Below are positions 40,243 through 49,965 of a stretch of DNA of 64,000 nt, one piece after another (within the stretch, counting starts at the first letter, position 1; every line of letters starts with the position of its first letter). Under the pieces are notes generated by a model. That model searched no databases, was not told where the DNA came from, and was given only the letters and a program-made list of their open reading frames with translations. The stretch spans positions 1 through 64,000 of the forward strand of contig NZ_BSQG01000002.1 in NCBI RefSeq assembly GCF_030268225.1, in the 5' to 3' direction. The translations under genes were made by a program, and so were the position numbers. The stretch is from Nocardiopsis ansamitocini (GTDB lineage: Bacteria > Actinomycetota > Actinomycetes > Streptosporangiales > Streptosporangiaceae).

Positions 40243-40270
40243 CAACCGATGGTAGGCGCCGGTGATTCCC
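40243..40270 (-). promoter_or_regulatory. SigR-type promoter of trxB-trxA
   Basis: On the minus strand GGGAAT (40270-40265), 18 bp, then GTTG (40246-40243). This equals the GGGAAT-N18-GTT consensus of the Streptomyces SigR thiol-stress regulon, in which trxBA is a classic target. It lies 63 bp upstream of the trxB start. The sigR gene itself is not in the window. Confidence 0.8.
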
Positions 40271-40308
40271 CTTCGGATCAGAGTCCCCGGGACGGCTCGG
40301 ATACGGGA

Positions 40309-40346
40309 ACGGGCGCCCGTTCCAAAATTTTGGAACGGGCGCCCGT
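40309..40346 (-). terminator. Terminator after the anti-SigM gene: 38-nt perfect palindrome
   Basis: Exact 19-bp arms (40309-40327 and 40328-40346) centred on AAAATTTT; each arm also contains the self-complementary ACGGGCGCCCGT. It lies 39 bp after the stop at 40386 and just upstream of the trxB promoter, insulating the two units. Confidence 0.75.
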
Positions 40347-40385
40347 CCTTCGGGGATCATCCGGCCGTTTCGGGGCCGGAACAAC

Positions 40386-41246
40386 TCAGATTCCCGGTAT
40401 GACCGTCGTCGCTATGGTCGCTGTTGCGGGGTCGGTCTCGGTGGGGCACTCCGGTTTCATGACCCGGAGCTCATATCCGTCTTCCACTGGGAAGAGCATG
40501 ACCCAGGCGGTCCTGCCCTCGAACGTGGCCATGTCGATGAGCGCCGGGTCGCCTGCCCCGGCGTTGTCGAGCTTGTGCACACATGAGGAGACGCCCTCGG
40601 GCATATCATCGTTGGCGGCCAGAGGGGCCGGGGCGCCGGCCTCGTCCTCGCCGTGGTCGTCGGAGTGGAGACTGGAGCGTTCGAGCACCGAGGTGCCCTG
40701 CTCGGCCAGGTCCGTGGTGGTGTAGTCGGTACCGCTGGCCACCACCACCGGGTAGTACGACAACGCCGCCTCGGGTTCGCCCATCGGTGCGTTGTCCTGT
40801 GCCGCACCGCTGGTGCCGTCCTGGTCGGAGGTCACCCCGTTGAACACGGCCGCACCGGCCCCCAGGACGAACACGGCAGCCGCTGCCGCCGCGAGGTAGG
40901 GCATCCATCGGGTAAGTCCGTTTCTGCGGCGCAGAGGGACCACGGAGCCTGACGGGGTGATTGTCGGGGTCTTCTCGCCTGTGGGGGCGGGATGATCCGT
41001 GCCCTGTTCAGTGGCGCGTTTGGCTGACTCGATTCGCAGGGCTTCGTCTATACGGGCGATGAGGCCGTCTGGGAGCGGTGGAGCAGGCACCCCCGCGAGC
41101 ACTCGTGAAACGTCGGCCAGCTCCGCGACCTGTGCGCTGCACCTGTCGCATTCGGCCACGTGTGACTGAACGGAGTCGTCCTCGGCTTCTTCCAGCAGTC
41201 CTTCCGCCAGCAGCGCGAGTGTCTCCGTGTCGACATGAGACGTCAC
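40386..41246 (-). CDS. Anti-sigma factor of SigM (RsmA-like)
   Basis: 286-aa membrane anti-sigma factor. The N-terminal zinc-binding anti-sigma domain has HVAECDRC near residues 29-36. A single transmembrane helix, [19 protein letters not shown], is near residues 118-136. About 150 residues lie outside the membrane and include two Cys that could form a disulphide. GTG 41246 overlaps the sigM stop (GTGA), the usual sigma/anti-sigma coupling. Equivalent to rsmA beside sigM in Streptomyces. What signal releases SigM is unknown. Confidence 0.85.
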   Translation of the reverse strand: MTSHVDTETLALLAEGLLEEAEDDSVQSHVAECDRCSAQVAELADVSRVLAGVPAPPLPDGLIARIDEALRIESAKRATEQGTDHPAPTGEKTPTITPSGSVVPLRRRNGLTRWMPYLAAAAAAVFVLGAGAAVFNGVTSDQDGTSGAAQDNAPMGEPEAALSYYPVVVASGTDYTTTDLAEQGTSVLERSSLHSDDHGEDEAGAPAPLAANDDMPEGVSSCVHKLDNAGAGDPALIDMATFEGRTAWVMLFPVEDGYELRVMKPECPTETDPATATIATTVIPGI

Positions 41247-41878
41247 GATCTCCTGTCACCTCCTCTCGGAGATGTGACGTCTGCGGGGCCCTCAGGGTTC
41301 CTGAGATGAGAAAGATAGGGAAGAAGACGGGCGCGACCTCGCGCACATCTACTCTTGACAGTTCCGGATGCGACGTCCAGGATCTCGGCTGCCTCGTCCA
41401 CTCGGTAACCCAGCATGTCCACGAGGATGAGCGCCAGGCGCTGCTCGGTGGGCAGGTTCTCCAGCGCGGCGTGCACGTCGATGGCGGAGTCGCTGCGGTT
41501 CGTGGGATCGGGAACCGTGCCCTTGAGGCGCTCGTTGGAGAGGATGTCGAGGTTGGCGTCGTCGGTGGGAACGGCGGGGCGGACCATCTTGCGGCGAAGG
41601 CGGTCGTGGCAGGCGTTGACGACGATGCGGTGCAACCAGGTGCTGACCATCGCCTCGCCGCGGAAGCGGTGGGCGGCCCGAAACGCCGAGAGGAAGGCGT
41701 CCTGGACCGCGTCGGAGGCCTCTTCCGGATCGCCCAGGACGCGGATGGCCACAGCCCACATTCGCTCCCGGTGCCGCTTGACGATCTCGCCGAAAGCGTA
41801 CTGGTCGCCCTGGTTGTGCCTGGAGAGCAGCTCCTTGTCGGGGAGCTGCTCCTGAACCGCGTCCGTCACCGTGTTCAC
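41243..41878 (-). CDS. sigM: ECF sigma factor SigM
   Basis: 211-aa ECF sigma factor. Region 2 reads YAFGEIVKRHRERMWAVAIR and DAVQDAFLSAFRAAHRFRG; region 4 reads LPTEQRLALILVDMLGYRVD followed by EILDVASGTVKSRCARGRAR, the -35 recognition helix. A longer frame upstream exists, but GTG 41878 overlaps the pseudokinase stop as GTGA and gives the normal length. Location between murJ/pseudokinase and trxB identifies it as the SigM orthologue; targets probably include envelope or oxidative-stress genes. Confidence 0.92.
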   Translation of the reverse strand: MNTVTDAVQEQLPDKELLSRHNQGDQYAFGEIVKRHRERMWAVAIRVLGDPEEASDAVQDAFLSAFRAAHRFRGEAMVSTWLHRIVVNACHDRLRRKMVRPAVPTDDANLDILSNERLKGTVPDPTNRSDSAIDVHAALENLPTEQRLALILVDMLGYRVDEAAEILDVASGTVKSRCARGRARLLPYLSHLRNPEGPADVTSPRGGDRRS

Positions 41879-43422
41879 TGCATTCCGCGTAGTTCTACCT
41901 CGTTGATGGTTCCTCGGTACTTGCCGCCGTCTTGGGAGAGAGGAGCGACGAACCACACCACCACGTATCGACCCATGGCTGGTTCGTCCAGCTTAATACC
42001 CACTTGACCACTGGCTCCAGAGTCTGCGTGAACCTCTGTCAGAGCCGAACCGTCGGCCTGGTTGCCCACCCGGATCTGGTAACTGTACGAGCCGCCGCCG
42101 AAAAGCACGTCCAGTTCGTGGATTTCGACCTCTGCGCCCATGTCGAGCATGAGGCCCACCCCTGATTTCAACTTGCCGAATTCGGCATCGTTGTAACCCT
42201 GGGTGTTCCAGGCGGTACCCGAATCACCGTCGATGGCGAGATGGGCCTTGTCGGAGTGTTCGTCGTCGGAGGTCTCGGGGTTGAACCCGCTGGCCGAGGA
42301 CGGGGAGAGGACCGTCAGCTCGACATCCTGCTCGTCCTCGCCGGGGACGGAGGCGTTCTGGGGGTCCTCGGCGATACCGCCGGGCCCGCGCATGTTCGCA
42401 CCCAGTGACCAGGCGCCCAGGACGACCGCGACGAAGACCAGCAACGCCACCGCACCGACCAGGATCTTGTTGGTCAGGGAGGAGGACCGCGGCGGAGCGG
42501 CCGCTCGGCGACGCGGCGGCCGGGGCGGTTGGTAGCTCTCGGAACGCACGGCCGAGCGCTGTTGGACCTGCTCGGAGTCGGGAAGACCGAGTTGCCCCGA
42601 CATCCTGGAGGTGCCCCGGGCCGGTTGCGGCGCGGCCGACTGCTCGGCCACCGGCAGCGGGACCAGCCTGGGAACGTCGGCCAAAGCGTCTGCGAATGAC
42701 TTCGCCGTGCTCAGCGGTCCTTCCCGCCCCGGTGCCTGGAAAGCGGCCCGGCAGACGATCTCGTTGAGCCGGGCGGGGATACCGGCCCGGATCTGGCTCG
42801 GCTCGCACGGACGGCCCGAGACGATCGGAGCGGGTCGAAGTGCGGTCTGCTCCGGACCCGGCCAGTGGGCGGTCAACGCTGCGTACAGCAGCCTGCCGAG
42901 GCCCTGGGCGTCGGTGATCGCGGGATCGGCCACGGTCATCCCGCGCAGCGCTGCGTCCACACCGATGCCGGTCACCTTGACCGCGCCTCCGGTGCTCCAT
43001 ACGAGCTTTCCGGGGGTCAGGCAGAGGTGGTAGATCCCTGCACCGGCCGCCGCGGTCAGTGCTTCGGCGGCCTCGGCGACCAGGCCCGCGGCGCGCTCGG
43101 GTTCGAGCGGGCCCTGGGCAAGGAGATCGGTCAGCGACTGTCCGGTGATCCACTCTTGGACCACGTAGGTCGTGGGGCCGGAGTCGTCGGCGTCGAATAC
43201 CTGGGTGACGCGGGCGTCGGCGATCCGGCTGGCGGATCGCGCGGCGCGTACCACCTCGTTGGTGCGCGCGAACTCACTCGCGAACGTCCACACCGCGACG
43301 AGACGGGCAAGCGTCTCGTCGGTGGCCTTCCATAGCGCGGCCCCGTCGGTTTCGCTGACCAACTCGTCGAGTCGGTAGCGGTTCGCGAGCCGCGCACCTG
43401 GCTCAATCATGAAGGTGCTCAT
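41875..43422 (-). CDS. Membrane pseudokinase linked to MurJ
   Basis: 515-aa protein with an N-terminal Ser/Thr-kinase-like domain (about 1-270), a disordered stretch, one transmembrane helix (KILVGAVALLVFVAVVLGAW, about residues 327-346) and an extracytoplasmic discoidin-like domain. Catalysis is probably lost: the ATP-binding Lys strand reads VAVWTF, the HRD loop reads YHLCLTPGKL, and DFG reads TGIG. In Mycobacterium tuberculosis the same pseudokinase and outer domain are fused to MviN/MurJ and bind FhaA; here they are a separate gene. It is coupled to sigM by a GTGA overlap. Confidence 0.85.
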   Translation of the reverse strand: MSTFMIEPGARLANRYRLDELVSETDGAALWKATDETLARLVAVWTFASEFARTNEVVRAARSASRIADARVTQVFDADDSGPTTYVVQEWITGQSLTDLLAQGPLEPERAAGLVAEAAEALTAAAGAGIYHLCLTPGKLVWSTGGAVKVTGIGVDAALRGMTVADPAITDAQGLGRLLYAALTAHWPGPEQTALRPAPIVSGRPCEPSQIRAGIPARLNEIVCRAAFQAPGREGPLSTAKSFADALADVPRLVPLPVAEQSAAPQPARGTSRMSGQLGLPDSEQVQQRSAVRSESYQPPRPPRRRAAAPPRSSSLTNKILVGAVALLVFVAVVLGAWSLGANMRGPGGIAEDPQNASVPGEDEQDVELTVLSPSSASGFNPETSDDEHSDKAHLAIDGDSGTAWNTQGYNDAEFGKLKSGVGLMLDMGAEVEIHELDVLFGGGSYSYQIRVGNQADGSALTEVHADSGASGQVGIKLDEPAMGRYVVVWFVAPLSQDGGKYRGTINEVELRGMQ

Positions 43423-43644
43423 ACCGGGAGTGACGGACGGACGGTCGATACGCCTGCGGCGAAACCGACCATGGCGCCTGTCTCCAACCTCCCTTCAGGC
43501 AGCTCGGAAAAACTGGGTTGTGGGGAAGAGATTCGCCGTTCCATGCTAGGACGCTCAACACAGCCCTCGGGAGGACAGCGTTCCTGGATACGACATGCAT
43601 AGCGGTCCTTTCCATGGTTACCCACCGTCATGCGTTCCTGGTGA

Positions 43645-45477
43645 TCAGCGCCGCAGCAAGCGGGTACGGACCATGTCGAGGAATGTTGTGACTTCCGTCA
43701 CCTTCAAAAGTTTTGCGGCCAAAATGAAGAGAACCGCTCCGCCGATCCCGCCGGAGACGATCGGCAGGAGCGACGACCACACCACGCTCTCCAGGGGGTC
43801 GAAGAGGTAGATCATCCCGATTCCGAACGCCATGCTCGGGATACAGGCCACGTGCAACAGGAGCAGGGTGCGCAGTGTGCTGCGCCCCTCCAGGCCGTTG
43901 AGCCGCCGGCGCAGCATGAGCCAGGCCAGCACCGACCCGACGATGTAGTACAGCCCGTAGGCGACGGGGAGCCCTACCACGATCATCTCGGACGGTACGA
44001 GGAACAGCAGGCTGATCGCCGTGACCGCGTGCGCGGCCTCGGCCGGGATCGCCAGCAGGGCCGGTGCGCGGGTGTCGCCCAGAGCGTAGAACACTCGCAT
44101 CTGCAACTGGAACAGGGTGAACGGGATCAACATCACCGCGAACACCATGAGGATCAGCCCGATGCCCTCCGCGTCCGCCGTCGACGTGCTCCCGCGCGCA
44201 TAAACCAGCACGCAGAAGGGGATGGCGAACACGATGAGGGCCATCGAGATCGGGACCAGCAGCACGGAGGACAACCGGAAGCCCCGCGAGAAGTCCGAAC
44301 GGACCAGGTCCTTGCGGCCCTCGGCCACGTGCACGCTCATCCGGGGCAGCAGCGCGGTGATCACGGAGACCGCGATGATCGCGTAGGGGAGCTGGAACAG
44401 CATCGAGGCGAACTGGTAGGCGGTGATGCCCGCGCCGCCCGCCCCACCGGTCTCGGCTGCCACCCTGGCGCCCGCGCGCGTGGCCACGTTCGTGGTCACC
44501 AGCAGCCCCAGTTGGGCGATCCCGATGTAGAGCATCATCCACGACGCGGTACGCATGGCCTCGCCCAGGCCGGATCCCCGAAGGTCCAGCCGTGGACGCC
44601 ACCGGAAGCCCGCCGCAGCGAGGGCCCAGATCAGCACCCCGCACTGCAGGACCTGGCCCAGAGTGGTGCCCAGCCCCAACAGCATCAGCTGCTGGGAGGT
44701 GACCGAGTCGGGAGTGCTGCCCGGCCCCGCCAACGTCAGGAACAACATGCCGACGGCGATGATGACGATGTTGTTGAGGACCGGCGCCCACATCGGGGCC
44801 CCGAAACGCTCGCGGCTGTTGAGCATCGCGCTGGCGATACCGCTGGCACCGATGAAGAAGATCTGCCCGAGCAGGAACTGGGCGAGGTAGACCGCGACCT
44901 CTGCCTGTCGCCCGTCGTACTCGCCCGCGTACAGGCGGATCAGAAAATGGGCGCTGACGGTTGCCAGCACCGTGATCAGAAACAGGCCCAGGAGCATGAC
45001 GGTGAACAGGCGCTGCTCGGTCGCCTTTCCGCCGTCGGCGTCCATCCGTTTGCGCTTGACCAGGAACGGTACGAAGACGCTGGCCAGTAGGCCGCCGATC
45101 AGCAGGTCGTAGACCGCGAAGGGGACCATGTTGGCGGTCTGGTAGGCGTCTCCCAGCAGCTGGGTGCCGATGGCCGCCGCCAGCACGATGGTCCGGATGA
45201 AGCCGGTTGCGCGGGAGAAGACCGTGCCCAGCGCCATGATCGCGCTGGAGCGCATGAGGTTGGCCGGGGCCGCGTGCGCGGCCCCGCCGATCTCGTTGCC
45301 CTCCTCGCCGGGCCGGTCTGCGGTGCCGAGGTCGCCGATGTCGCTGGGATCGCGCCTGGTGACCAGCCCTGTCTCGGGCTGGGTCGCCGGCTCGGAGCGC
45401 TCGACGGCGTCGAGCACCTCTTCCGGCATGACCAGCCGGCTCGGGCGTCGGGGGCGATTGGGGATCTCGCTGGCCAC
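43645..45477 (-). CDS. murJ: Lipid II flippase MurJ/MviN, copy 1
   Basis: 610-aa MOP-superfamily flippase with about 14 transmembrane helices after a polar N-terminus of 75 residues. Family matches include GTVFSRATGFIRTIVLAAAI, LLGDAYQTANMVPFAVYDLL and FLLGQIFFIGASGIASAMLN with NSRERFGAPMWAPVLNN. It should export lipid II for peptidoglycan synthesis. It lies directly downstream of a second copy and 222 bp upstream of the pseudokinase, so it is the likely partner of that protein. It ends without the fused kinase domain seen in mycobacteria. Confidence 0.92.
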   Translation of the reverse strand: MASEIPNRPRRPSRLVMPEEVLDAVERSEPATQPETGLVTRRDPSDIGDLGTADRPGEEGNEIGGAAHAAPANLMRSSAIMALGTVFSRATGFIRTIVLAAAIGTQLLGDAYQTANMVPFAVYDLLIGGLLASVFVPFLVKRKRMDADGGKATEQRLFTVMLLGLFLITVLATVSAHFLIRLYAGEYDGRQAEVAVYLAQFLLGQIFFIGASGIASAMLNSRERFGAPMWAPVLNNIVIIAVGMLFLTLAGPGSTPDSVTSQQLMLLGLGTTLGQVLQCGVLIWALAAAGFRWRPRLDLRGSGLGEAMRTASWMMLYIGIAQLGLLVTTNVATRAGARVAAETGGAGGAGITAYQFASMLFQLPYAIIAVSVITALLPRMSVHVAEGRKDLVRSDFSRGFRLSSVLLVPISMALIVFAIPFCVLVYARGSTSTADAEGIGLILMVFAVMLIPFTLFQLQMRVFYALGDTRAPALLAIPAEAAHAVTAISLLFLVPSEMIVVGLPVAYGLYYIVGSVLAWLMLRRRLNGLEGRSTLRTLLLLHVACIPSMAFGIGMIYLFDPLESVVWSSLLPIVSGGIGGAVLFILAAKLLKVTEVTTFLDMVRTRLLRR

Positions 45478-45609
45478 CGTGAGGATCTTCCTGTCAGGAG
45501 GGGCGTCGGTCCGTACGACTGAGGTGAGGGCCCCACGGACCGGGAAAAGGGGGAAAGGGACCGAACGGTTGATCGTAGCGGTGCCGTGGTCCAGGGAACA
45601 GAGTCCGGA

Positions 45610-47406
45610 CTACCCGCGACGCAGGCGGCCTCGCACCAGTTCCACGACCGACGTCAGTTCCCGCACGCGCAGCAGCCAGGCGAACAGAACGAACACCGGT
45701 AGTGCGAGCAGGCAGCCGGCAACGGGCGCGCCCAGGTTGGTCAGCAGGCTCTCCTCGCCGAAGCGGTCCATGAAGAAGCGAAGGGTGAACCAGCCCAGCG
45801 CAGCGGCAGGGAGGACGGCGAGGTGCAGGCGCACCAGGGTGGAGAGGATGCGTCCCCCGTCCAGGCCGCCGAGCCGGCGGCTCAGGATGAGGCCGGCGAT
45901 CACCGAGCCGGTGAGGTAGGAGAACATGAACCCGGCGGCCACCCCGGTCACCACGGTGGTGGCGGGCAGGAACAGGTAGGCCAGGAGCGCGCACGTGCCG
46001 TGCACGGCCACGTTGGCGATGCTCAGCATCGCCGGGGTCCTGGTGTCGCCCAACGCGTAGAACACCCGGAGCATCAGCTGGAACACGGTGAACGGAACCA
46101 GGCCCAGCGCCATGACGCTCAGGATGAAGCCGATGTTCTGCGCATCCAGTACCGAGGTGTTGCCCCTGGCGAACAACAGCACCGACAGCGGTCCGGCGAA
46201 GATCGCAATGGCCACCCCCATCGGGGCCAGGACCAGCGCTGAAGTGCGCAGGGTGCGCGAGAAACCGGAGCGGACCTCGTCCCAGCGCTCATCGGCTGCG
46301 AAGGCGCTCATCGTGGGCAGCAGAACCGTGATCAGTGAGACGGCGATGATCGCGTAGGGCAGCTGGAAGAGCTGGTAGCCGTAGTTGTAAGCGGTGATTC
46401 CCGCGCCGACGCCCGCGCCGTTCTCCGCCGCGGCGACGTTCGCCCTAGTGGCGATGTTGGTGGTGATCAGAAAGCCGACCTGGGTCATGACGGTGTACAG
46501 CAGCATCCACCCGGCCGTGCGCATGGCCTCGCCGAGACCGGAGTTGCGCATGTCCAACCGCGGACGCCAGCGATACCCCGAACGCCACAGCGAAACGAGC
46601 AGGACGACAGCCTGCACGACCATTCCGCAACTGGTTCCCGCGCCCAGCAGCACCAGTTCGGAGTCGGTCACGGTTTCGACCGAGCGTCCGGGGGCCACCC
46701 AGAGGAAGAGCGCGGCGACGGTGATCATCACCAGGTTGTTGAGAACAGGGGCCCAGACCGGGGCACCGAACTTGTTGCGGGTGTTGAGCATCGCGCTCAT
46801 CAGGCCGCTCATGCCCACGAAGAAGATCTGCGCGAGCAGGAACCGTGCGAGATAGACCGACACCTGGGCCTGTTGGGGCTGGAAGCTGCTGGCGTACAGG
46901 CCGATCAGCAGTTCCGCGGCGGCGATCATGATCGCGGTCACCACGAACAGCAGCAGTACCGCACCGGTGAACAGCCGGTCCTCCGTGGCCTTGCCGCCGT
47001 CGGAGTCACGCTTGCGGCGCTTGACCAGGAACGGCACGATCACGCTCGCCATCAGCCCGCCGATGAGCAGGTCGTTGATGATGAACGGGATGGTGTAGGC
47101 GGTGTTGAAGGCGTCGCCCAGCAGTTGGGTGCCCAGCGCCGCAGCGATCACGATGGTGCGGATGAACCCCGTGATCCGGGACACCATCGTTCCCACTGCC
47201 ATGACCATGCTGGAGCGCATCATGGAGCCGGACGTGGAGTCGCTCTTCTCGGGAACGGCCTGCGGGTCGGGCTCTGCCCCGGTCCGGTCCGGGGCTGCCC
47301 CGGAAGAGTTCTCGTTGCCGCTCGTGGTCTCGGTCGCCACCGGTGTCGGCTCCTTTCGGCGGCGACCGCGGACGCTGTCGCCTTCACCATCAATGGGGGA
47401 ATTCAT
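45610..47406 (-). CDS. murJ: Lipid II flippase MurJ/MviN, copy 2
   Basis: 598-aa second flippase of the same family, sharing GTMVSRITGFIRTIVIAAAL, GTQLLGDAFNTAYTIPF and LLAQIFFVGMSGLMSAMLN with copy 1 but differing along its length, so this is an old tandem duplication. The N-terminal 65 residues are polar and unlike those of copy 1. The ATG at 47406 is 45 bp after the DUF6049 stop. Having two MurJ genes in tandem suggests division of labour, for example growth versus sporulation; that is inference. Confidence 0.9.
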   Translation of the reverse strand: MNSPIDGEGDSVRGRRRKEPTPVATETTSGNENSSGAAPDRTGAEPDPQAVPEKSDSTSGSMMRSSMVMAVGTMVSRITGFIRTIVIAAALGTQLLGDAFNTAYTIPFIINDLLIGGLMASVIVPFLVKRRKRDSDGGKATEDRLFTGAVLLLFVVTAIMIAAAELLIGLYASSFQPQQAQVSVYLARFLLAQIFFVGMSGLMSAMLNTRNKFGAPVWAPVLNNLVMITVAALFLWVAPGRSVETVTDSELVLLGAGTSCGMVVQAVVLLVSLWRSGYRWRPRLDMRNSGLGEAMRTAGWMLLYTVMTQVGFLITTNIATRANVAAAENGAGVGAGITAYNYGYQLFQLPYAIIAVSLITVLLPTMSAFAADERWDEVRSGFSRTLRTSALVLAPMGVAIAIFAGPLSVLLFARGNTSVLDAQNIGFILSVMALGLVPFTVFQLMLRVFYALGDTRTPAMLSIANVAVHGTCALLAYLFLPATTVVTGVAAGFMFSYLTGSVIAGLILSRRLGGLDGGRILSTLVRLHLAVLPAAALGWFTLRFFMDRFGEESLLTNLGAPVAGCLLALPVFVLFAWLLRVRELTSVVELVRGRLRRG

Positions 47407-47451
47407 CGCGCGAACCTGTCGCGTTCGACACCATGCTCAGGGTGTCTCGCC

Positions 47452-49965
47452 TCAGGGACGGGGAGCGCCGTCGGCATCGCCGTCGACCCCCACCGTCTCA
47501 GACTCCCGATCGGTGTCGGCGGAACCGTCGGGTTCCTGCCGTCCGCTCAGGTCGGGCGCGGTTTCTGACGCGGCCGCGGCCGATTCGTCGCGGACCGGGC
47601 CATTGCCATTGTGGGGCATCGCGTCTGCACCGACGCCGCCCGCCGGTTCGGGAGCGGGGCCCTGGGATGCCTCTTCGGTCCGCGCCCGGTTGCGCATCCA
47701 CTTGCGCAGGGCGCGCGGCGCCAGCGCCAGGATCAGCACCAGGACGGCCGAACCACTGATGATCAAGGCGCCGGTTCCCAGGCCGGTCACGTTGACCGGG
47801 GTCATCGTCTGCTCCTCGGCGAGCGGTTCACCGTCGGCGTTCTGCAGACTCATGTGCAGTACCGTGCGCCCGTTGACCTTGGCCGAAAGCGGGACGTAGA
47901 CGGTGGTCTTGCCGCCGGGGCCGATCTCCATGCTGTCGGTGTAGTTCCCGACGGCCAGCCGCTCGGAGTTCTCGGAGAAGATCGACAGGTAGACCTTGAC
48001 CGGGCGCGTCTCCAGGTCGTTGGCCAGCACCACGCCCAGGGTGCCGTTCTTGCTTGCCAAGGTGATGGGCTCGCCGGGGATGACGTGCACCTTGCCCTTG
48101 GTCGTCTCGACGGTCTCGGAGACCCGGGCCCGGGTGACCGCGGCCAGCGCCTCGTCCTCGCGCCACCATGCCGACTGCATGCGCAGAACGGCGGGGCGGA
48201 AAGGGTCCTCGTCGTCGGCGAGCACGCTGTTGAACAGCTTGACCTGGCGGCGCGTGGCACGCACATCGTCGAGTTCGTCGCCGCTGAGCCGTGAGGAGGC
48301 GAGCTTGTCCGGGTAGGTCAGTTTCTGTCGGGACTTCGTCCCCGCATTGTCGACCTTCACGTCGTTCAGGGCCACCACGTCGAGCCAGGGGAGGCTGTCG
48401 CTGGCCTCCAGCAGGCCCTCGGCGTATTCACGGCTGGGATCCCAGTCGCGCGGGGGCGCGAGCACGATCGTGCGGTCGACGCTCGGGCGCTCGGCGGCGA
48501 TCATTGCCGTCTCGGCGGCGAATCGTTGCCGGGACAGCGTGGCCGCTCCGGGGCTGTGGGTGTCGGCGCCCATCGCGGCGGTGAGTTTGCTGTCGGCGAC
48601 CAGCGCGGTACCAGCCTCCCGGTCGGGTACGGGCAGGGACACGGCGGCGGTGGGCGTGTAGCCCAGCCAGCGCTGCGCGGGCAGCGCGGCGTCGTTGAGG
48701 ATGAAGGTGGTCGTACCGCCGGCGGCAAGGAAGTCGCGGGTCGCGCTGTCCATGCTGCTCTGCGCGGGCCAGGACAGTGTGGGGTCGGCGTCGCGCCCCA
48801 GCACCTCGCGCACGGTCTCCTGTCCGAGTCGCACGGACCGCTCGGCATCGTAGTCGAGGTCGGCCGCCAGCAGCGCTGGGAGATCGGCGTCGGCGTAAGG
48901 GGAGGCCAGGAGAGGATCGGTGTCGAGCCAACGGCGCGCGTGCGTCAGCCATGCCTGAGCGTTGACGCTCACGTCGTGGTCCTGCAGGGCAGGCTGTTCT
49001 GCGGGATCCCGGCCTGCCGTCAACGATTGGTACCCGCTGCTGGACAGCCGCTCGATGTCGGCGAGAAGCCCGGGGTCCACGGCCCAGGTGACCGGCACCT
49101 GCCCCGCGGAGTGTTCCTCGGTCTCGGCCTCGGCGGGGGTCTCGTCGCCGGGCTCCTGGCCGGGGGATGCCGCTGGGCTGGGGGAGGGGCTCTCGGGGGT
49201 CTCCTCCGCATCGGGATCGACCGGTTCGCCGGTTTCGGCGGGGTCGATCTCGCCCTCCTGCGCACCCGTGCTCAGCAGCACGCCGAGCCTCCCGTCGGCG
49301 GCGAGGTTCTCGTTCAGGCCGTCACCGAGGTAGGTGTCGTCGTCGGCGCGCTGGGGGCGGCCCATCAGCGGCCACACCCAGGCGGTCTTGATGGTGTCGA
49401 GATCGCCGGTCTTGGTGTCGGCGATGTAGGGCAGGAAAGTGTGCTGGGCGTCGATGGCGCCCGCACTGTCGCTCAGCGCCTCGATGGTGATCGGGTAGAC
49501 ACCCAGACCGCCGAGCAGGTCGAGATCTTTTGCCTTGGCCTTCAAGGTGAAGGGCACGGAGACCCCGGGCGGCAGATCGCCGTCGACGGCGAACCGGGGG
49601 CCTGACTGGTAGAGAGTGGAGCCTTCCCCGTCGGCGTGCGCGTCGAGTGCGTCTCGGTCGCTCAGCGGATAGGAGCTGTACCGCAGCCGTACGCTGACGC
49701 CGGTCTGCGTCTCCTCGGTGAGGTTGCTGACGCGGCCGGTCACGGTGACGGTGCTCTTCTCACCGACGGATTCGGGTGTGATCTCGGAGACGACAAGGGG
49801 AACGTCCTTGACGTCGTCGTCAGCGGGCGACGCGGGAAGTCCGCGTGGCTGGATGGAAGGGGCGGTGACAGCCGCCGCGACCTGGGCAGGCTGAAGCGGG
49901 GTCAGTGCCGGAACCAACGCGATGGCAGTGGCCATGACCGCGCCTAGATGAGCAATTCGACGCAC
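47452..49965 (-). CDS. DUF6049 family secreted membrane-anchored protein
   Basis: About 837 aa. The GTG at 49965 gives a normal signal peptide (RRIAHLGAVMATAIALVPAL); GTG 50058, 31 codons upstream, is an alternative. The body is extracytoplasmic with beta-rich parts (VVSEITPESVGEKSTVTVTG), an acidic Pro/Glu linker (about residues 270-320), and a large domain with ITIEALSD and VTWAVDPGLLADIERL. A C-terminal helix, TGALIISGSAVLVLILALAP, is followed by a cytoplasmic tail. The family regularly precedes murJ in actinobacteria, so a cell-wall role is likely, but the activity is unknown. Confidence 0.8.
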   Translation of the reverse strand: MRRIAHLGAVMATAIALVPALTPLQPAQVAAAVTAPSIQPRGLPASPADDDVKDVPLVVSEITPESVGEKSTVTVTGRVSNLTEETQTGVSVRLRYSSYPLSDRDALDAHADGEGSTLYQSGPRFAVDGDLPPGVSVPFTLKAKAKDLDLLGGLGVYPITIEALSDSAGAIDAQHTFLPYIADTKTGDLDTIKTAWVWPLMGRPQRADDDTYLGDGLNENLAADGRLGVLLSTGAQEGEIDPAETGEPVDPDAEETPESPSPSPAASPGQEPGDETPAEAETEEHSAGQVPVTWAVDPGLLADIERLSSSGYQSLTAGRDPAEQPALQDHDVSVNAQAWLTHARRWLDTDPLLASPYADADLPALLAADLDYDAERSVRLGQETVREVLGRDADPTLSWPAQSSMDSATRDFLAAGGTTTFILNDAALPAQRWLGYTPTAAVSLPVPDREAGTALVADSKLTAAMGADTHSPGAATLSRQRFAAETAMIAAERPSVDRTIVLAPPRDWDPSREYAEGLLEASDSLPWLDVVALNDVKVDNAGTKSRQKLTYPDKLASSRLSGDELDDVRATRRQVKLFNSVLADDEDPFRPAVLRMQSAWWREDEALAAVTRARVSETVETTKGKVHVIPGEPITLASKNGTLGVVLANDLETRPVKVYLSIFSENSERLAVGNYTDSMEIGPGGKTTVYVPLSAKVNGRTVLHMSLQNADGEPLAEEQTMTPVNVTGLGTGALIISGSAVLVLILALAPRALRKWMRNRARTEEASQGPAPEPAGGVGADAMPHNGNGPVRDESAAAASETAPDLSGRQEPDGSADTDRESETVGVDGDADGAPRP

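Noticed and set aside
43500-43620. ECF-type autoregulatory promoter before the pseudokinase-sigM unit
   Set aside because: GGAAC occurs twice on the minus strand, but neither copy has a CGTT/CGTC -10 element at 15-18 bp.
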